NCBI GenBank assembly: GCA_010645155.1
Contig: CM021319.1
Coordinates: 9,405,844-9,469,843 of the forward strand
Direction of reading: 5' to 3'
DNA from: Tigriopus japonicus
Taxonomy: Eukaryota > Arthropoda > Copepoda > Harpacticoida > Harpacticidae
DNA: 64,000 nt
Below the pieces are notes generated by a model, which was not told the origin of the DNA, ran no database searches, and was given only the letters and a program-made list of their open reading frames with translations. Below, piece after piece: positions 47,852 through 59,826 of the stretch. A program made the position numbers and the translations under genes. The first letter of the stretch is position 1. Each line of letters opens with the position of its first letter.

Positions 47852-49156
47852 TAGAGCTGTGCATCGGATCCGAAAAGTCGGATCCGATCGGATCCGAATC
47901 CGATCGGATTCGGATTCGTTCGGATTGACGCAAGAATTTTCGGATTCTGATTCGTTCGGATTTTAGCGCGAATTTTCGGATTCGGATTCGTTCGGATTCG
48001 CCAAAACCTGTCGGATTCGGATTCGGATTCGGATTTGCGAAATATTTTCGGATTCGACACAATCCGAAACCAATCCGAAATTTTTCATTTTACTTTCTTA
48101 TTTTAATTCACAATATTTTCATAATGAGACCTTTTTTGTTCGATGATTTAAATGCAATCTCCTGCCTTCAACTCTGAATTTTTTAATGACTCCACAAGGT
48201 ATTTTAATGTTTCAGATTTTACCAATTAAATAATAGCATTTGCAGATCAAATATTTCTATATTAAGAGAATAATAGAAAGGTTTTGTAGTAAAAAAGCAT
48301 CAAAAAGTTACAAAACGTCTCGAAAGCAAAACCATCCTATTTGAATAAAGTAAAGATTTTGCCAAGTATTCACCCCTGGATTACAATTAAGTGCGTAAAT
48401 ATCAGCCCACTTGACACCAAACTGACTTAAGGATTAAAATGTTTTTTTCCCAATTTAATTACGCAGTTTTTTCTGCATTTGACTTTTGGTATGATTGTGA
48501 TTTTTTGAATTAATATCCTTTTGTAAACATTTTAACATATTTGGTTCATTTTGGGAAATTCTATTGTGCAAAGATCATTCATCAATTTGCTCTAATTGTT
48601 CTGAAATATTTTGCATAAAAAACAAGAAAATGCTTATTTTTTCCTGGAAAATGCCAAAATAATAAAAAAATCAAGACTTAATGTGGAAATATTAATGAAA
48701 TATATTATATTAAAATAATATGTTTTGGGCACTTCTAGTTGAAATAGTGTTATTTCCAATTTAGGCCAAAATAACAAAATAATCAGATTTAAATCGGAAT
48801 ATTTTTAATTAATGTCTGATTGAGCTAAAAATTTTCGGATTTTTTCGGATTATCGCCAAATTTTCGGATTTTTTTTCGGATTTTGCGCCAAATTTTCGGA
48901 TTCGGATTCGTTCGGATTTTGCGCCAAATTTTCGGATTCGGATTCGTTCGGATTGGGCAGAAGATTTTCGGATTCGGATTCGTTCGGATTTGGCAAAAAA
49001 TTTCGGATTCGGATTCGTTCGGATTGAGTAGCAAATTTTCGGATTCGGATTCGTTCGGATTGAATGGAAGCTGTCGGATTCGGATTCGGATTCGGATTAA
49101 AGAAATCAAGTTCGGATTGGATTTTGGGGACCTTTCGGATCCGATGCACAGCTCTA
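47852..49156. mobile_element. hAT-like non-autonomous element with CGGATT arrays, 1305 bp
   Basis: Terminal inverted repeats begin TAGAGCTGTGCATCGGATCC (24 bp match) and the flanks carry an exact 8 bp duplication CTATGTAT (47844-47851 and 49157-49164), a hAT hallmark. Each end (47868-48065, 48833-49140) is an array of TTCGGATTCGGATTCGTTCG-type units, the same motif orientation on both sides; the 760 bp centre is AT-rich and non-coding. The open frames in the arrays (SESERIRIRKF-type) are translation artefacts of the repeat. The right end is 154 bp from the next gene's ATG. Confidence 0.88.
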
Positions 49157-49310
49157 CTATGTATCCTTTATTTCCGTGCCCGTACGTACGTTGACGGCTA
49201 CTCTAGAAGATCACCCAGTTCTTCATTGTTAGTAGTCCACAACAAAACAGTTTTCACCTCTCTCGATCGCTTCATCAGTAATTTGTGTGTTGCCATTATT
49301 CGGTGGTAAA

Positions 49311-49747
49311 ATGGCCAAGACCATCGTCGTCCACATCCCCGGATTTACCGTCGCCATCGTCCACGTAGCCGACGAAACGCATACTATTGCGAGCTTGCAA
49401 CCCGAAATCAGGAGCCAGAAGGGCCTTGCAGTGACGGACTTTGTCCATTTGGGCTTCTACCGTCGTGTGGAGGGATCTCCTGAGATCGTAGAGATCGTCT
49501 TGGTGCCTAATAACATGACGGTGCTCGACGCGTACGACTTGTTCATCCAGGTCAGTTCCTTTTGTCAACATATCTCGGTAGGACAGGAACAAATGTTTTT
49601 GACCCGACAAAATTGACAAAAGCCACTTCCGAGTTGTCGTTAACCCTTTTTTGTACAACATATTTCTAGCAAACGAACGCTCCAGACCAAAACATCCTGG
49701 CCCTTGTTGGAGATATCGGGGTCGTTCTGTCCGCACCCCCAGCGTAG
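49311..49747 (+). CDS. Small two-exon protein of unknown family
   Basis: Exons 49311-49550 and 49670-49747 (119 bp intron, GT...TTTCTAG, phase 0) give 105 residues starting MAKTIVVHIPGFTVAIVHVA and ending VGDIGVVLSAPPA. The codons are GC-richer than the flanking DNA, as in the other real genes here. I do not recognise a domain. The alternating hydrophobic strands around one helical stretch (IASLQPEIRSQKG) would fit a small alpha/beta fold, which is only an impression. There is no signal peptide or membrane segment. A hAT-like element sits in its immediate upstream region. Confidence 0.7.
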
Positions 49748-50627
49748 GTGCGTCTTGGAGGACTTCAGTATCAAGAATGAACAACTAGCAACCAAGTGCC
49801 GCCAAAATGTTTAACGTTGCAAGAGGTTACTTGTCCAGCCATTGAGACAGTTCATTGCAAAACTGCCTGTCTTTGATTGAATTTGAGGTGAAATGTCTGT
49901 TTGTCTGAGAAAAATGTATAAAGAATGCGTAAAAGACGCGGGGTCTCAAGTGACAACATCCAAACTTTTTTTGAGTGTGGACTGTAATGGTAAAAAACAA
50001 AGAATGGCCAAGGATAAACTGCTTTGCGAATTTGACCTATTTTTAGAAGTCGTTTTGTGAATGAGGCTGTTCCGTCCACAATCAGGGGTTGGGAGGCCCT
50101 GAAATAAGATTCACAAAGTGGAAGGAGTCAAATAGATACCTCTGACCCAAGCACTAGGTTGATTACCTTGATCAATTTATTAGACTTATCTTAAGGCTTC
50201 TGGCTAGTACCCTGATAAGAGCATCTGACTTCATTCAAGAACCGAATAATTACACAAACAAGCAAACTCAGTTGTCTAGCTCTGGCAAAAAGGGGTAGTT
50301 GGGACGAGTGAACAAAATGAAGGGCAAACTTCTTATGGATAATTGAGAGACCAGAAAGTCGGATGGCTCCACACAACTCCTCTGACTTGTAATGCCTTCG
50401 GATTTAACGTTTAAAACCTTAAATTTAGGTTTTAATGTTACCTAAAACATTAAAAATGGTAATGCAACTCTTTTTCACTCAAATATTACATTTTTTAGTT
50501 ATATTTGCAAATTGATTTGTCTAGATTAGCGATCTTAATCATTCTTTTGTCTTTTTCATTCATTATTTTTCTTCCATATTTGAGGATTTGTTCTTCATTG
50601 TATGTTATCCTTTGTCTTATCTCTTAT
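49748..50627. other. Intergenic DNA between the small gene and the LINE
   Basis: The 5' limit of the LINE is not certain; the sequence from about 50580 may already belong to its 5' UTR. No coding exon is visible. Confidence 0.35.
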
Positions 50628-50914
50628 CAGTTAGGTGTGAGATTGGCTGTCTGACACTCTCTCTTGAGCTAGGTTAGTCGAAACTCTTGCTTTTTCTTCT
50701 TTCCTGTTGGCCAGAAAGTGACGTTCCATTAGGTGACGTTCTGTCTTCTCACAGTTAGGTGTGAAATTGTTTGGTTGGCTCCCTCTCTTGGGCTAGGTCA
50801 GTCTGGTCAGCTTGTTCACCTAGTTGTTGCTTCCTGTTAATCTTTCTTCACACCTCCTTCTTCTCTCATTACTTTTGTTAGAGTTGGTCGTTAGTTTTTC
50901 CTTCCATTTACAAG
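50628..50914 (+). promoter_or_regulatory. LINE 5' UTR with tandem monomers
   Basis: CAGTTAGGTGTGA..CTCTCTTG(A/G)GCTAGGT(T/C)AGT occurs at 50628 and again at 50752, a 124 bp period of two diverged units immediately upstream of ORF1. Tandem promoter monomers of this kind are known from mouse L1 and some arthropod LINEs. Confidence 0.6.
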
Positions 50915-52008
50915 ATGGACGCCATCTTGAGTCAGGTTAGCGATGAGGCTAAGAAATGTCTGCATTTAGCCCAGGGGGAGCACATTGATTTAAGGCTTGC
51001 TTGGGCAGCCAGCCGGCTGTCTGCTTGTATTTCGGCAGAATTCTTAACAGCCGTTCAGCTGATTTTTTGGTGCTTGGTTGCCTGTCTCGCACTCACTCAC
51101 GCGACAATTTCAGAACAATGCGCTCTCTGGCGAAATGTAATGGTAAACCTGAGTTTGTCGCCCCCCTTGATTTAGCCCTAGAAGGGAAGGACCCCTCTGT
51201 TGTAAAGAAGGCTTTCATTGTTGAGGCTCTGGTTGCTTGGGTTAGTCAGACCAGAAAGCTCGTTGATTCAAAGGTGGACTCAACTGTAGACAACTCCACT
51301 AATACCGAGGAGATTGAGGTTGAATTGGTTGAAGTAGCTCAACCAAAAATTGTCCAGGAAGCCCTAGCTTGTAAGGAAGTCTGTCCTGACCACAAAAGGC
51401 AGCCTTGTAGTCCTGAAAGAAAAGGTTGTAGCTCTTTTGAACATCCACAGTGGTGTCAAAAATTGTTGAAGTTTGGGCTCCTGAAATACAACAAGAAAGG
51501 GTGCTCAAAGGTCGAGTGCCCCTTCTTCCATCCGTACATGTGTCGTAGGTCAATGAGTAGTGGGACATGTTTCTATGTGGAGTGTAAACAGGTCCATGTC
51601 AGAGGTACTCAGAGGAAACCGAGACCAGCAATATCTGGGTCTCCTAGTTATGGATATAGGTTAGCCTCCAATCCCCAACCAATCCCCCGAACATTTCATC
51701 CTTTCAACCTCCCCCCTCCTCGTCCTTCTCGTCCTTCTCCTCCTCCCAACTCTTTGTCCCATTTCCCTTCCCTTACCTCGAAACCTATTCCTATTTCTAC
51801 CCTTCTCCCAAACATCCATAACCCCGCTCCTCATCCCACGTTTTCCTATGGGCAACCTAAGTCCTACTCCAATGTAGTCGCCCCTTCCCCTCCTCAACAA
51901 TCCCTTCCTGTAGAGCAAAATTTTGTTAGTAAGCAGGATTTTTTAAGGTTAGACAGGAAGGTCCAAGAACTGATAGACTTGGTCCATCGGAAGACCTTAA
52001 GCCCATAA
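50915..52008 (+). CDS. LINE ORF1, CCCH zinc-finger nucleic-acid-binding protein (frameshifted)
   Basis: ORF1 proteins package LINE RNA. An ATG at 50915 opens MDAILSQVSDEAKKCLHLAQ. The frame must shift by -1 between about 51060 and 51115 to join the long frame that ends at 52008, so this copy is probably broken. In the long frame, C-x8-C-x5-C-x3-H-type fingers (CPFFHPYMCRR, GTCFYVECKQVHVRGT) are followed by a Pro-rich linker and a short C-terminal helix (KQDFLRLDRKVQELIDLVHR). This is the usual layout of ORF1 in arthropod CR1/Daphne-like elements. The last codons hold a slippery T TTT TTA. Confidence 0.8.
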
Positions 52009-54061
52009 AAGGGCTCTATTTGAACGTGCATTGTCTGATTTCCAAAAAAGACAACACAAAGGTCAGAGTACTGGAGGAGCTAGCCATTGATAGAGAGGTC
52101 TCCTTCATCTCCATTACAGAGACTTGGCTTCGTCCAGGAGTTTTAGATGAAGAAGTAGCAATAGCTGGTTTTAGGCTAGTTCAATGTGATAGAGTACGCC
52201 CTGATAATCCCATCTTCCCACATGGGGGCGTATGTCTATTTGTCCGGAAAGACTTACATTTTAGTCATGTTCAAATGTCGAATGGAGAAGTAGAAGTTTT
52301 GATTTGCCACGTCAAGGCTCTTGATCTTACGGTTGTAACAATGTATCGGCCACCTTCTTGTAGCTCTTCTTCATTTCTGTCAGCTCTCCAATTCACAGGA
52401 AAGGAGTTAGATCGAGAGGTTTGTTCTCGACTCTTTGTTGTTGGCGACTTCAATTTTCCGGCTAGCATTGTAGAGTGGGAGGTTAGTCCGGATGGGTACA
52501 TTCCCATTTTGAAAACGGCATCGCCGTCTTTCGAAAAATTAGAAGAGTTTGCGATCTTGCGTAATCTCTCTCAACACGTTGGTGTTGCAACCAGAGCAGA
52601 GAGTGTTCTGGACTTAGTTTTTTCCAATGACCCTGATCTGATCCAGTATGTCCATGTTGCCCCATGTAGCCTTTCAGATCATCACATTCTTGAGATAGGG
52701 TCGACCATTACTCAAAAGCCGGCGAGCTCTAGAGTTAAACCTGCTAAAAAGGTGGGCGTGGCCAAGTTTAAGTTCAAAGATGAACACTGGCCCCTTATAG
52801 TTGAAAGATTAGGCGAGTTGGATATGATTTCCATTCTAAAGCAGGAACCATCAATAGATAAAGCTATAAATAAGCTTATTTTTCTTTTTGACGAGGTTTG
52901 TTTGTCCATTGGTATTCCAGAAATAGTGGCAAAAGGTAGGTCATTGTCTGAAATTCCAAAGGCTAGAAAGAAGTTGTTTAAACGGAGTTGTCAGCTTTCG
53001 ATTAGACTTCGGCGTACTTCAAATCCACTAGTTGTAGCTAACCTCCAAAATAAATTGACCGTGGTTCAAGCTAAGATTAGGGCCTCCATTGATTCTGATC
53101 AGATGGAAAAGGAAAGTAGAGTTGTCCAGGAGGTTAGGACCAATCCAAAGGCGTTTTTCTCGTTTGCAAACACAAAGAGAAAAATGAAGCATCCTGTAGG
53201 ACCTTTTGAGGTCGACGGTAAAACCGTCAATGATAGTGAGGTTATGGCCAATATGCTTGGAGATCAGTTCTCAAGTGTATTTTCAATTCCAAAAAGGGTA
53301 GTCAGAGCAGGCCATGACTGTAGCAATGTTGTTGATGAGACTGGCATTGATAGTCAGGATAATCGATTGGAGGATCTGGTAGTCACAGATCAAGATGCTT
53401 TTGAGGCCATCAAGAGCTTAAAGCTCTCGAGTTCTCCTGGACCTGATGGTGTGACATCTCAGTTTCTGATGAAATGCTCACATATTCTAGCCCCAGTTTT
53501 CTCCTACTTGATGCGTCGCATCTTAGATCAGGGCAAGTTTCCCTCTTCTCTAAAAGTAGCTCATGTCGTTCCAATTTTTAAGGGCGGAGATAAGTCACTC
53601 CCTAGTAATTATAGGCCCATTTCTCTGACCTCCAGCGTGGCAAAGGTTTTTGAGAAGATTATGAAGTCCAAGCTTGTAGATTATTTGGAAGCCCATGATT
53701 TAATTCCTTCTGGACAACATGGGTTTCGAGCTCATTTTAGTACAGTAACCCAATTGGTTGATCATATGGAGCAAATCATTGAAGGGCTCGAAAGTCACGA
53801 GTCAGTTGATGTAGTCTATCTTGACTTTGCCAAGGCCTTTGATAAGGTAGATCATGGTCTTTTACTTGATCAACTCAAGGAGTTTGGTGTCCAGGGTAAG
53901 GTCCTGACTTGGGTTGATAGTTTTATGAGTGATAGGAAGCAGATAGTTAAAGTTGAAGGATCTTTTAGCGGCATGTATGATGTCAAGTCAGGTGTTCCGC
54001 AAGGTTCAATCTTAGGTCCGCTCTTGTTTATTCTTTTTATTGCTCCTCTCCAGAAGTTTAG
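52009..54061 (+). CDS. LINE ORF2, endonuclease-reverse transcriptase (interrupted by gap)
   Basis: ORF2 nicks target DNA and reverse-transcribes LINE RNA. The APE-type endonuclease comes first (NVHCLISKK, SITETWL, VVGDFNFP, LSDHH; about residues 1-225), then the RT (SPGPDGVTSQFL, SNYRPISLTSSVAKVFE, QHGFRAHFSTVTQL, YLDFAKAFDKVDH, GVPQGSILGPLLFILF). The frame is open to the N gap, where the YADD motif should follow; decayed copies downstream show AYTDDTKL there. There is no ATG near the start: the frame is open from 51933 inside ORF1 with the first in-frame ATG well inside the endonuclease domain. No ORF2 sequence is recognised after the gap. Confidence 0.9.
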
Positions 54062-54161
54062 NNNNNNNNNNNNNNNNNNNNNNNNNNNNNNNNNNNNNNN
54101 NNNNNNNNNNNNNNNNNNNNNNNNNNNNNNNNNNNNNNNNNNNNNNNNNNNNNNNNNNNNN
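54062..54161. other. Assembly gap (100 N)
   Basis: One hundred undetermined bases interrupt the LINE ORF2; the true length is unknown and the sequence resumes in non-LINE DNA. Confidence 0.99.
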
Positions 54162-54336
54162 AAAACAAGCTCTGGGTTGAACCATATTTCAAGTTTTCCG
54201 CATATTTCCAAAAGTATATAATATGCAATTTGATAAATTCAAAGTCGCCAACTTTTTTATTCTTTACACACTTATTACACTTAAAGATGAATCTGAAGAA
54301 AAATGGTTTTTATTTAAAAAAATGGAATTTAATCAC

Positions 54337-54445
54337 TTTCTGAAAGTAATTGTTATTGTAATTAATTACATTCAAAAATAAAGTAATTGTATTTTTTTAC
54401 TTTTGAGACCAAAGTAATTGTAATTAATTACAGTTTGAAAGTAAT
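54337..54445. repeat. AAGTAATTGTAATTAATTAC short repeats
   Basis: AGTAATTGT and its near palindrome TAATTAATTACA recur four times within 110 bp, giving several overlapping small hairpins. This could be the end of a MITE, but no partner end is seen. Confidence 0.55.
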
Positions 54446-56884
54446 TGGCACCGATCTGTCTGAACGATAAGGTAGTAAAGGTATTTGATTAACATAATGG
54501 AATTTGTATCAAACCCATGTCCTTCCAAATGAGCTTGTCTATTCAACCATGGAGCGCTGAATTTTCTGGATAAGGAGGTCAACGATGAAAATTAGGTTTG
54601 GTAAACTACGCGTACTTTTTTTGGCTCAATCGAACGTCGTAGCCAAAGGTTATGCTTTCTCAAAGTTAAGTGCAAATATAATTATTGATTATATATTTGA
54701 ATGAATGAAAGAATAGGGCAAAACAATTGAAAGATTATGGACTTAGGACCAGGCTTTATGACTAGCCTTGGTCAAAACATTGCACCAGAGGTTATGATCA
54801 AGGGAACTCAAAAATGGAAAATCCTAAAGTTGTATTTGCATTGTATTGTTTTGTTTATTGTATTTCAGGAATATTTTGTTTCGTTCATGTCATAATTTAA
54901 GCGGATATAGACAACAATATTTTCCCAACGTACATCGATGTCATGAAATTATATTCATCAGGTTCAGGATAAGCTATTGCTTGTTTTCACCAGAACCTGG
55001 GCGGAAAAGAGGGCTTCAGTGCTTCAGGAGCCAACTTGAACACTTAAATAAATTAAGATGTAAGAAAAGATTGAAGTTAAAGAGAGAATAAGTCACATTT
55101 CAGTTTCCAATTTGATTGTTTTAATTTAATTGAGCGAAGTGTGTGAATTTCTAATTGAGTGCATGAAATGCCAAGATTTGAAGAATGCTGATTTAAGCAC
55201 TTTGCTTGCAAACAAAGCAGTCTTTCAAGTTGCAAGGATCAGTGGGGTACTTTTGAATCAGAACGCCTTGAACTCGTTTGCCGAACTGTCTACGTGGTAA
55301 ACCTATGTCTGGTGTGCTAAAATTATTCCATTCATGAGGGAATGCATAATTTGGCAGTCTTTGCAAGTAGACGGATTTTGCCACTGGAGAAATGGCTTTT
55401 CATCCTCCAAGCCGAGGATTGTTTATCCACTAATACACGTTAATGCAGGGAGGGAGGTTTCTCAAGTAAAGAGGTTTCTCATTTCTAATATCACCCTTTA
55501 TATTTTTACACCCTTTTTACATTTGTTTTGTAAAGTTGCGTTTTGGCCTTGTTTGTCACTTGGAGTTCAGTTTTGGCCACTTTTGCTAATTGATTTCAAA
55601 CTGTTGCAGAAATGGTCAAAAATAGTCCTGCTTGGCTGTTCATAAACAAGGCTCAAATGGCTTTGTGCACTAGCGGCATTTGATCAGGAATGGCCGTACA
55701 AAGTTTCATCTCTCCATAATATCTATCTGTCTATATTTTAAGGAGAATTATTCTATGGTGGACGCGGGGTCCCCAATATCGACCCTAGTCGATTGGATGA
55801 GAAGAATACTTGACAAGTCAGCATTCGATTTTGGTGGGTATAGCCAAGCCCAAACCAAAATTGTAGCGGGAATTTGGGCAGGAAGCGCTTTCATTCCATG
55901 ACTTGGTCAGATACAAATATGAAACCTACTCAAAGTGGAATGACATTAGATGTGAGTAAATCTTGAGTGGATTCCATCTGAAGTTGTAATTTGTGAATTG
56001 GGGGATCATTTTCATATTTGGTGGGATTTAAAGTTGGATCGATTTCTATGAGAAAATTGCGAACGAAACTCTCAAAACACGAGTCAACCCACAAATGTAA
56101 TAAGCACTAGTTTAGGGTTACTTAATGAATGGTTGCTTACTGAGCTACTTGTGGCTTTGAATTAGAGGGAGGGAAAAGTGGGCAGAAAAAGAGAAACTAT
56201 AATTATTGTTGTTGTTGTCGTCGTGGATTGCTAGTTTGGCCTTAAGACAGACAACCAGATGTGGCGAAACTGGAATGAGAGAGCATTGACAGTGTTTCAT
56301 TTGGTTGGAGATTTGAAGATTGTGATGGTAAGATTTAACAACACCGGAAGGGTGTTTATATACAGTATGACACTAATTCGACTTCGCTTCATCTGTTTCA
56401 ACGTCAAATTCAAACTTTGGCAACTTTCACAAATATATCAGCATCAATCAACCCAGTTTTGTGACCTTTCTTGTCAAATATCATTTGGGCACTCTGCTTG
56501 CCGGAAACAACAAAGCGACTCGAATTACGTACAAATTGCCACACGGACACCCCAATTTGTAATTTCGACATCCAAAATTCCACTTAAAGACTATTCTCAA
56601 AGAATGCTTATTGCCACCTTCGTTTGTGGGTTGGACAAAAACACCAAGTTCAAAGAAGGTGCTCGTTTCTCCGATTGATCAATGATCGATAACAAATATT
56701 AACGACATAATGCATTCGGTTAAAATATGTTACGTTTGTTTACTTCAAAGAAGTGATGCAAGCATAATATTTTCAGCAAAAAAGTTTCTTCAGCTTTTTT
56801 TTAAGTCGATCAAGTTAACCAAACCTGTTTGATTGCAGTACAATATTTCTAAAAAAAACATTTAAATAGCTGTATTGACGGTTC
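54446..56884. other. Intergenic DNA, no supported gene
   Basis: Open frames up to 139 codons (56259-56678, plus) have no recognisable domain. A small TTG/TCG microsatellite lies at 56204-56224. Confidence 0.35.
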
Positions 56885-57250
56885 GCTCAATTTAAATCCT
56901 TGGGAAAGGCTGCAAAAGTTGGAATTATACAGTACAGTTTTCAACGGCGGTACGAAAGATATCAAATTCTTTGTTTTCAAATGTCTACACGGCTACTGCC
57001 CAAACCCAGGAATAGACCACACGATTAGCGAGAGGAGAGGTATTACATGTATCCCAAGGTATAAAGATTCTACAATTGACAATAAGTTGCTAAAAAATCT
57101 AAAGACGTCTTCAGTTTTAAATCGAGCTCCCAACCTGTACAACATTCTTCCTCACATCTCAGACGAATCTACACATTAGATGATTCTTTTTCAATCAGAG
57201 AGTGATTTGGATCGTTTCCTACAAACTGTTCCAGACCAACCCTATATACC
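56885..57250 (+). mobile_element. LINE ORF2 C-terminal fragment
   Basis: NPWERLQKLELYSTVF, FKCLHGYCPNPGI, RRGITC and LNRAPNLYNILP match the C-terminus of the copy at 61.2-61.6 kb (WERLQKLGLYST, FKSIHGLCPKPGI). A stop at 57177-57179 and lack of the RT show it is a dead 5'-truncated copy. Confidence 0.75.
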
Positions 57251-57754
57251 GGGGTGCCAAAAAACGGCAAATTCAAATTCGTTTTATGCACAAATATTTT
57301 ATAAAAACTAACACCTAACATTACATGGAAATCATTCCCTTGAATCGGTTAAAAACCCGTGAACGAGCAAGGAAAAAAATTGCAATGTTTTGACTTTTGA
57401 GAGCACTTTGATTTGCATCTTTGAGAAACTCTTCTACAGGGGTCGTCAACCTGTGGGCCGCAGCCCCCATGTGGGCCCAGGGGTGATTTTCTGTGGACCT
57501 AGGACCTACTAGATAAGTCCAAAATAATGGGCGCGAGGTTAACACATAGTTCTGAGGTGTTGGACCTAGAGCGCTATGATTGTTAAATTGTGGGCCCTTG
57601 AACCTGCCAGCTTATATCTGTTGGGCCTCTGACTAAACGATATCAAATTTAGTGGACCTTGACTCAAAAGCTTTTTCAGACTTATGCTCCACTACGTAGC
57701 CCTATTCTCAAGCCAACGTTATTCTTAAGAGTGAATAATTCTTAACAGCTTGGA
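57251..57754. other. Intergenic DNA
   Basis: A GC-richer segment near 57440-57660 has repeated GGGCCC/GTGGACCT words but no gene or element that I can name. Confidence 0.3.
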
Positions 57755-58150
57755 TTTCCGGCGCACTTGAGCACAGTCACCCAATTGGTTGATCATATGG
57801 AGCAAAGCATTAGTTGATATACTCTGTCTTGTTTTGCCTTTGATAAGGTCAATGGCCTTTTCTTCAATCAACTCGAAAAATTTGGGATCAAGGATAAGGT
57901 CCTGATTTAGATTGGTAGCTTCGTTGGTGAAAGGAAGTTACCCACAAGGTTAAGGTTGAAGGATCTTTCAGTGGCATGCATGAAGTCAATTGTTCCTCAA
58001 GGTTCCATTTTAGGTCCGCTTTTGATCCTCCTTTTCATTGCTCCTCTTCAGAAGTTCAGTACAAAAGCTAATATTTCTGCCTATACCGATGATACAAAAT
58101 TAATTTGTAGAAGGAATGGTGAGGAGGCAATTTCTACAGGGTTGCCCACT
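57755..58150 (+). mobile_element. LINE RT fragment, upstream half of an interrupted copy
   Basis: With frameshifts it reads FSTVTQLVDHMEQ, AFDKV.GLFFNQL, VEGSFSGMHEV, VPQGSILGPLLILLFIAPLQKF and AYTDDTKLICRR, clearly the family of the 50.6-54.1 kb LINE. It stops at the edge of the 2.9 kb palindrome, and LINE C-terminal sequence reappears beyond it at 61.15 kb. Confidence 0.8.
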
Positions 58151-58612
58151 TAAAAAAAATATGGGATCCTATGAAATTAGAGCGGATCAAAAGAGAGTGT
58201 GTACAAAATAGAGCGAATCAAAATAGCGTCGGCTCAAAATAGAGCCGCTTCATAAGAGATCGAATCAAATTAGAGCCAAGTCAAAAGAGAGTGTATTGAA
58301 TTATAACGAAAATGGTGTTAGTTCAATTCCTCAATTTTTAGTTGGGAGAAATTTATACATGACGTATCAACAATGCCTGTGGAGTTCACAAAAACCCAAA
58401 GGGCAAGGAAAGGGTTTTTTTACCAAGGCTCCTTTGTGGCAAAAAAATCCCAACAACAGGGCCGGCAGCCAACGTGTAGACCCTGTAAGACTATCATGAA
58501 CACTAAAATTTTCGGTTTTCAATTTACAGTTTAAAATCACAAGAAACCAATGAACAGAAATTGAAAATTTTCACATTTTCCTCTTGGAGCCCCTGGACAT
58601 GAATGAGCATAG

Positions 58613-58975
58613 TGGTGATGGACCGAAAAGGCTCATAACCGAAACCGGGCTTAACCGAAACCGAAAGTTTCGGCCGAAAGCGGGCTTAACCGAAACCGAC
58701 ACCGAAAACAGCTGACTACAAAATTGTATAAATGCAAAATCCACCTTTAAAATCAAATTGCTCATGTGTTCGATGTTGAGTAATCGCAAATTTTAAAAAA
58801 TCGGGAAACTTGAATTTCAGAGGTTTTTGGACGAATTTTTTTCGATTTTATTGTCACACACCATCCTTTATAATGCATGTCTGCTTTCGGTTCCGGTAGG
58901 CATAACCGAAACCGAAACCAAAACCGAAATTGTTCGGCCGAAAGTTAGGCTGAAAGCGCTTTCTGTCCATCACCA
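58613..58975. mobile_element. CCGAAA-array hAT-like MITE in the left palindrome arm, 363 bp
   Basis: Termini TGGTGATGGAC and GTCCATCACCA are inverted repeats, flanked by an exact 8 bp duplication GAGCATAG (58605-58612, 58976-58983). Both ends hold ACCGAAACCGAAA/TTTCGGCC arrays around the same core as at 6.3 kb. Confidence 0.88.
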
Positions 58976-59826
58976 GAGCATAGGCATTGATGAGATGATT
59001 GAGTAAATTGGCGCAATGCCTTATATCACATATATCCTTTATGAAGAAAAAAGTTCTAGAAAGCTTATGGAACAATTTTCCCGTAAATGGTCTTTCGAAT
59101 ATTCAAAAGCTTCAATATTCATCCTAGCCTCAAGAAATACATAGTTGAAAGAAAGTTTATGAATTCACTCTATTATGATTGGCTCTAAAATGTCACGCTC
59201 TCGTAGGTTTTGGCTCTATTTTGATTTGGCGCAATTTTGATTGGCTCTATTTAGTACACACTCTCCTTTGATCCGCGCTATCATTATTTAATCTACCAGG
59301 GGAATAAATGTTGAAAGCAACAATAACAAAAATATGAGTGCTGTTTGTGCAATTTAGTGACCCTATGATAAGACTTTCATGAGAAACATGACGGCGAATC
59401 CCATCTTTTATTGCTAATTGAATTTGATCCCGTGAAAAACAGAGGCCCCTTAGGGAAATTGTTTTAGAACAAAAGTTCTACATAGGTGAGTTGTTGAGGT
59501 AGTTTGGCAGTACTGCTGTATAGTAGAAGCATATCTGGAAACATAAAACATAAAAAACATAAATATGAAACGGAGTAGAAATAACCATGCACGATCAATT
59601 TTCGCTACATAACCTGTTATTAAAAAAACGCACCTCATGTAATAAAACTTGATCGAGCATGGTTATTTCTCCACCGTCTCGTATGGTTCTTTTATGCTTC
59701 TTCTTTGCTTCAAGATATACTTCTACTTTACTCCCAAACTACGTCAACAACCGACCTGTAATACGAACTATTTGGAACGATGATATTTTGATTCAGTTTG
59801 ATTCAGAGCCCCTGATGGTCCGAAAT

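Noticed and set aside
47844..49194. Long open frames on both strands encoding S/E/R/I repeats (SESERIRIRKF and DSDSFG types)
   Set aside because: They are translations of the CGGATT array of the hAT-like element; every frame of the repeat is open for the same reason.
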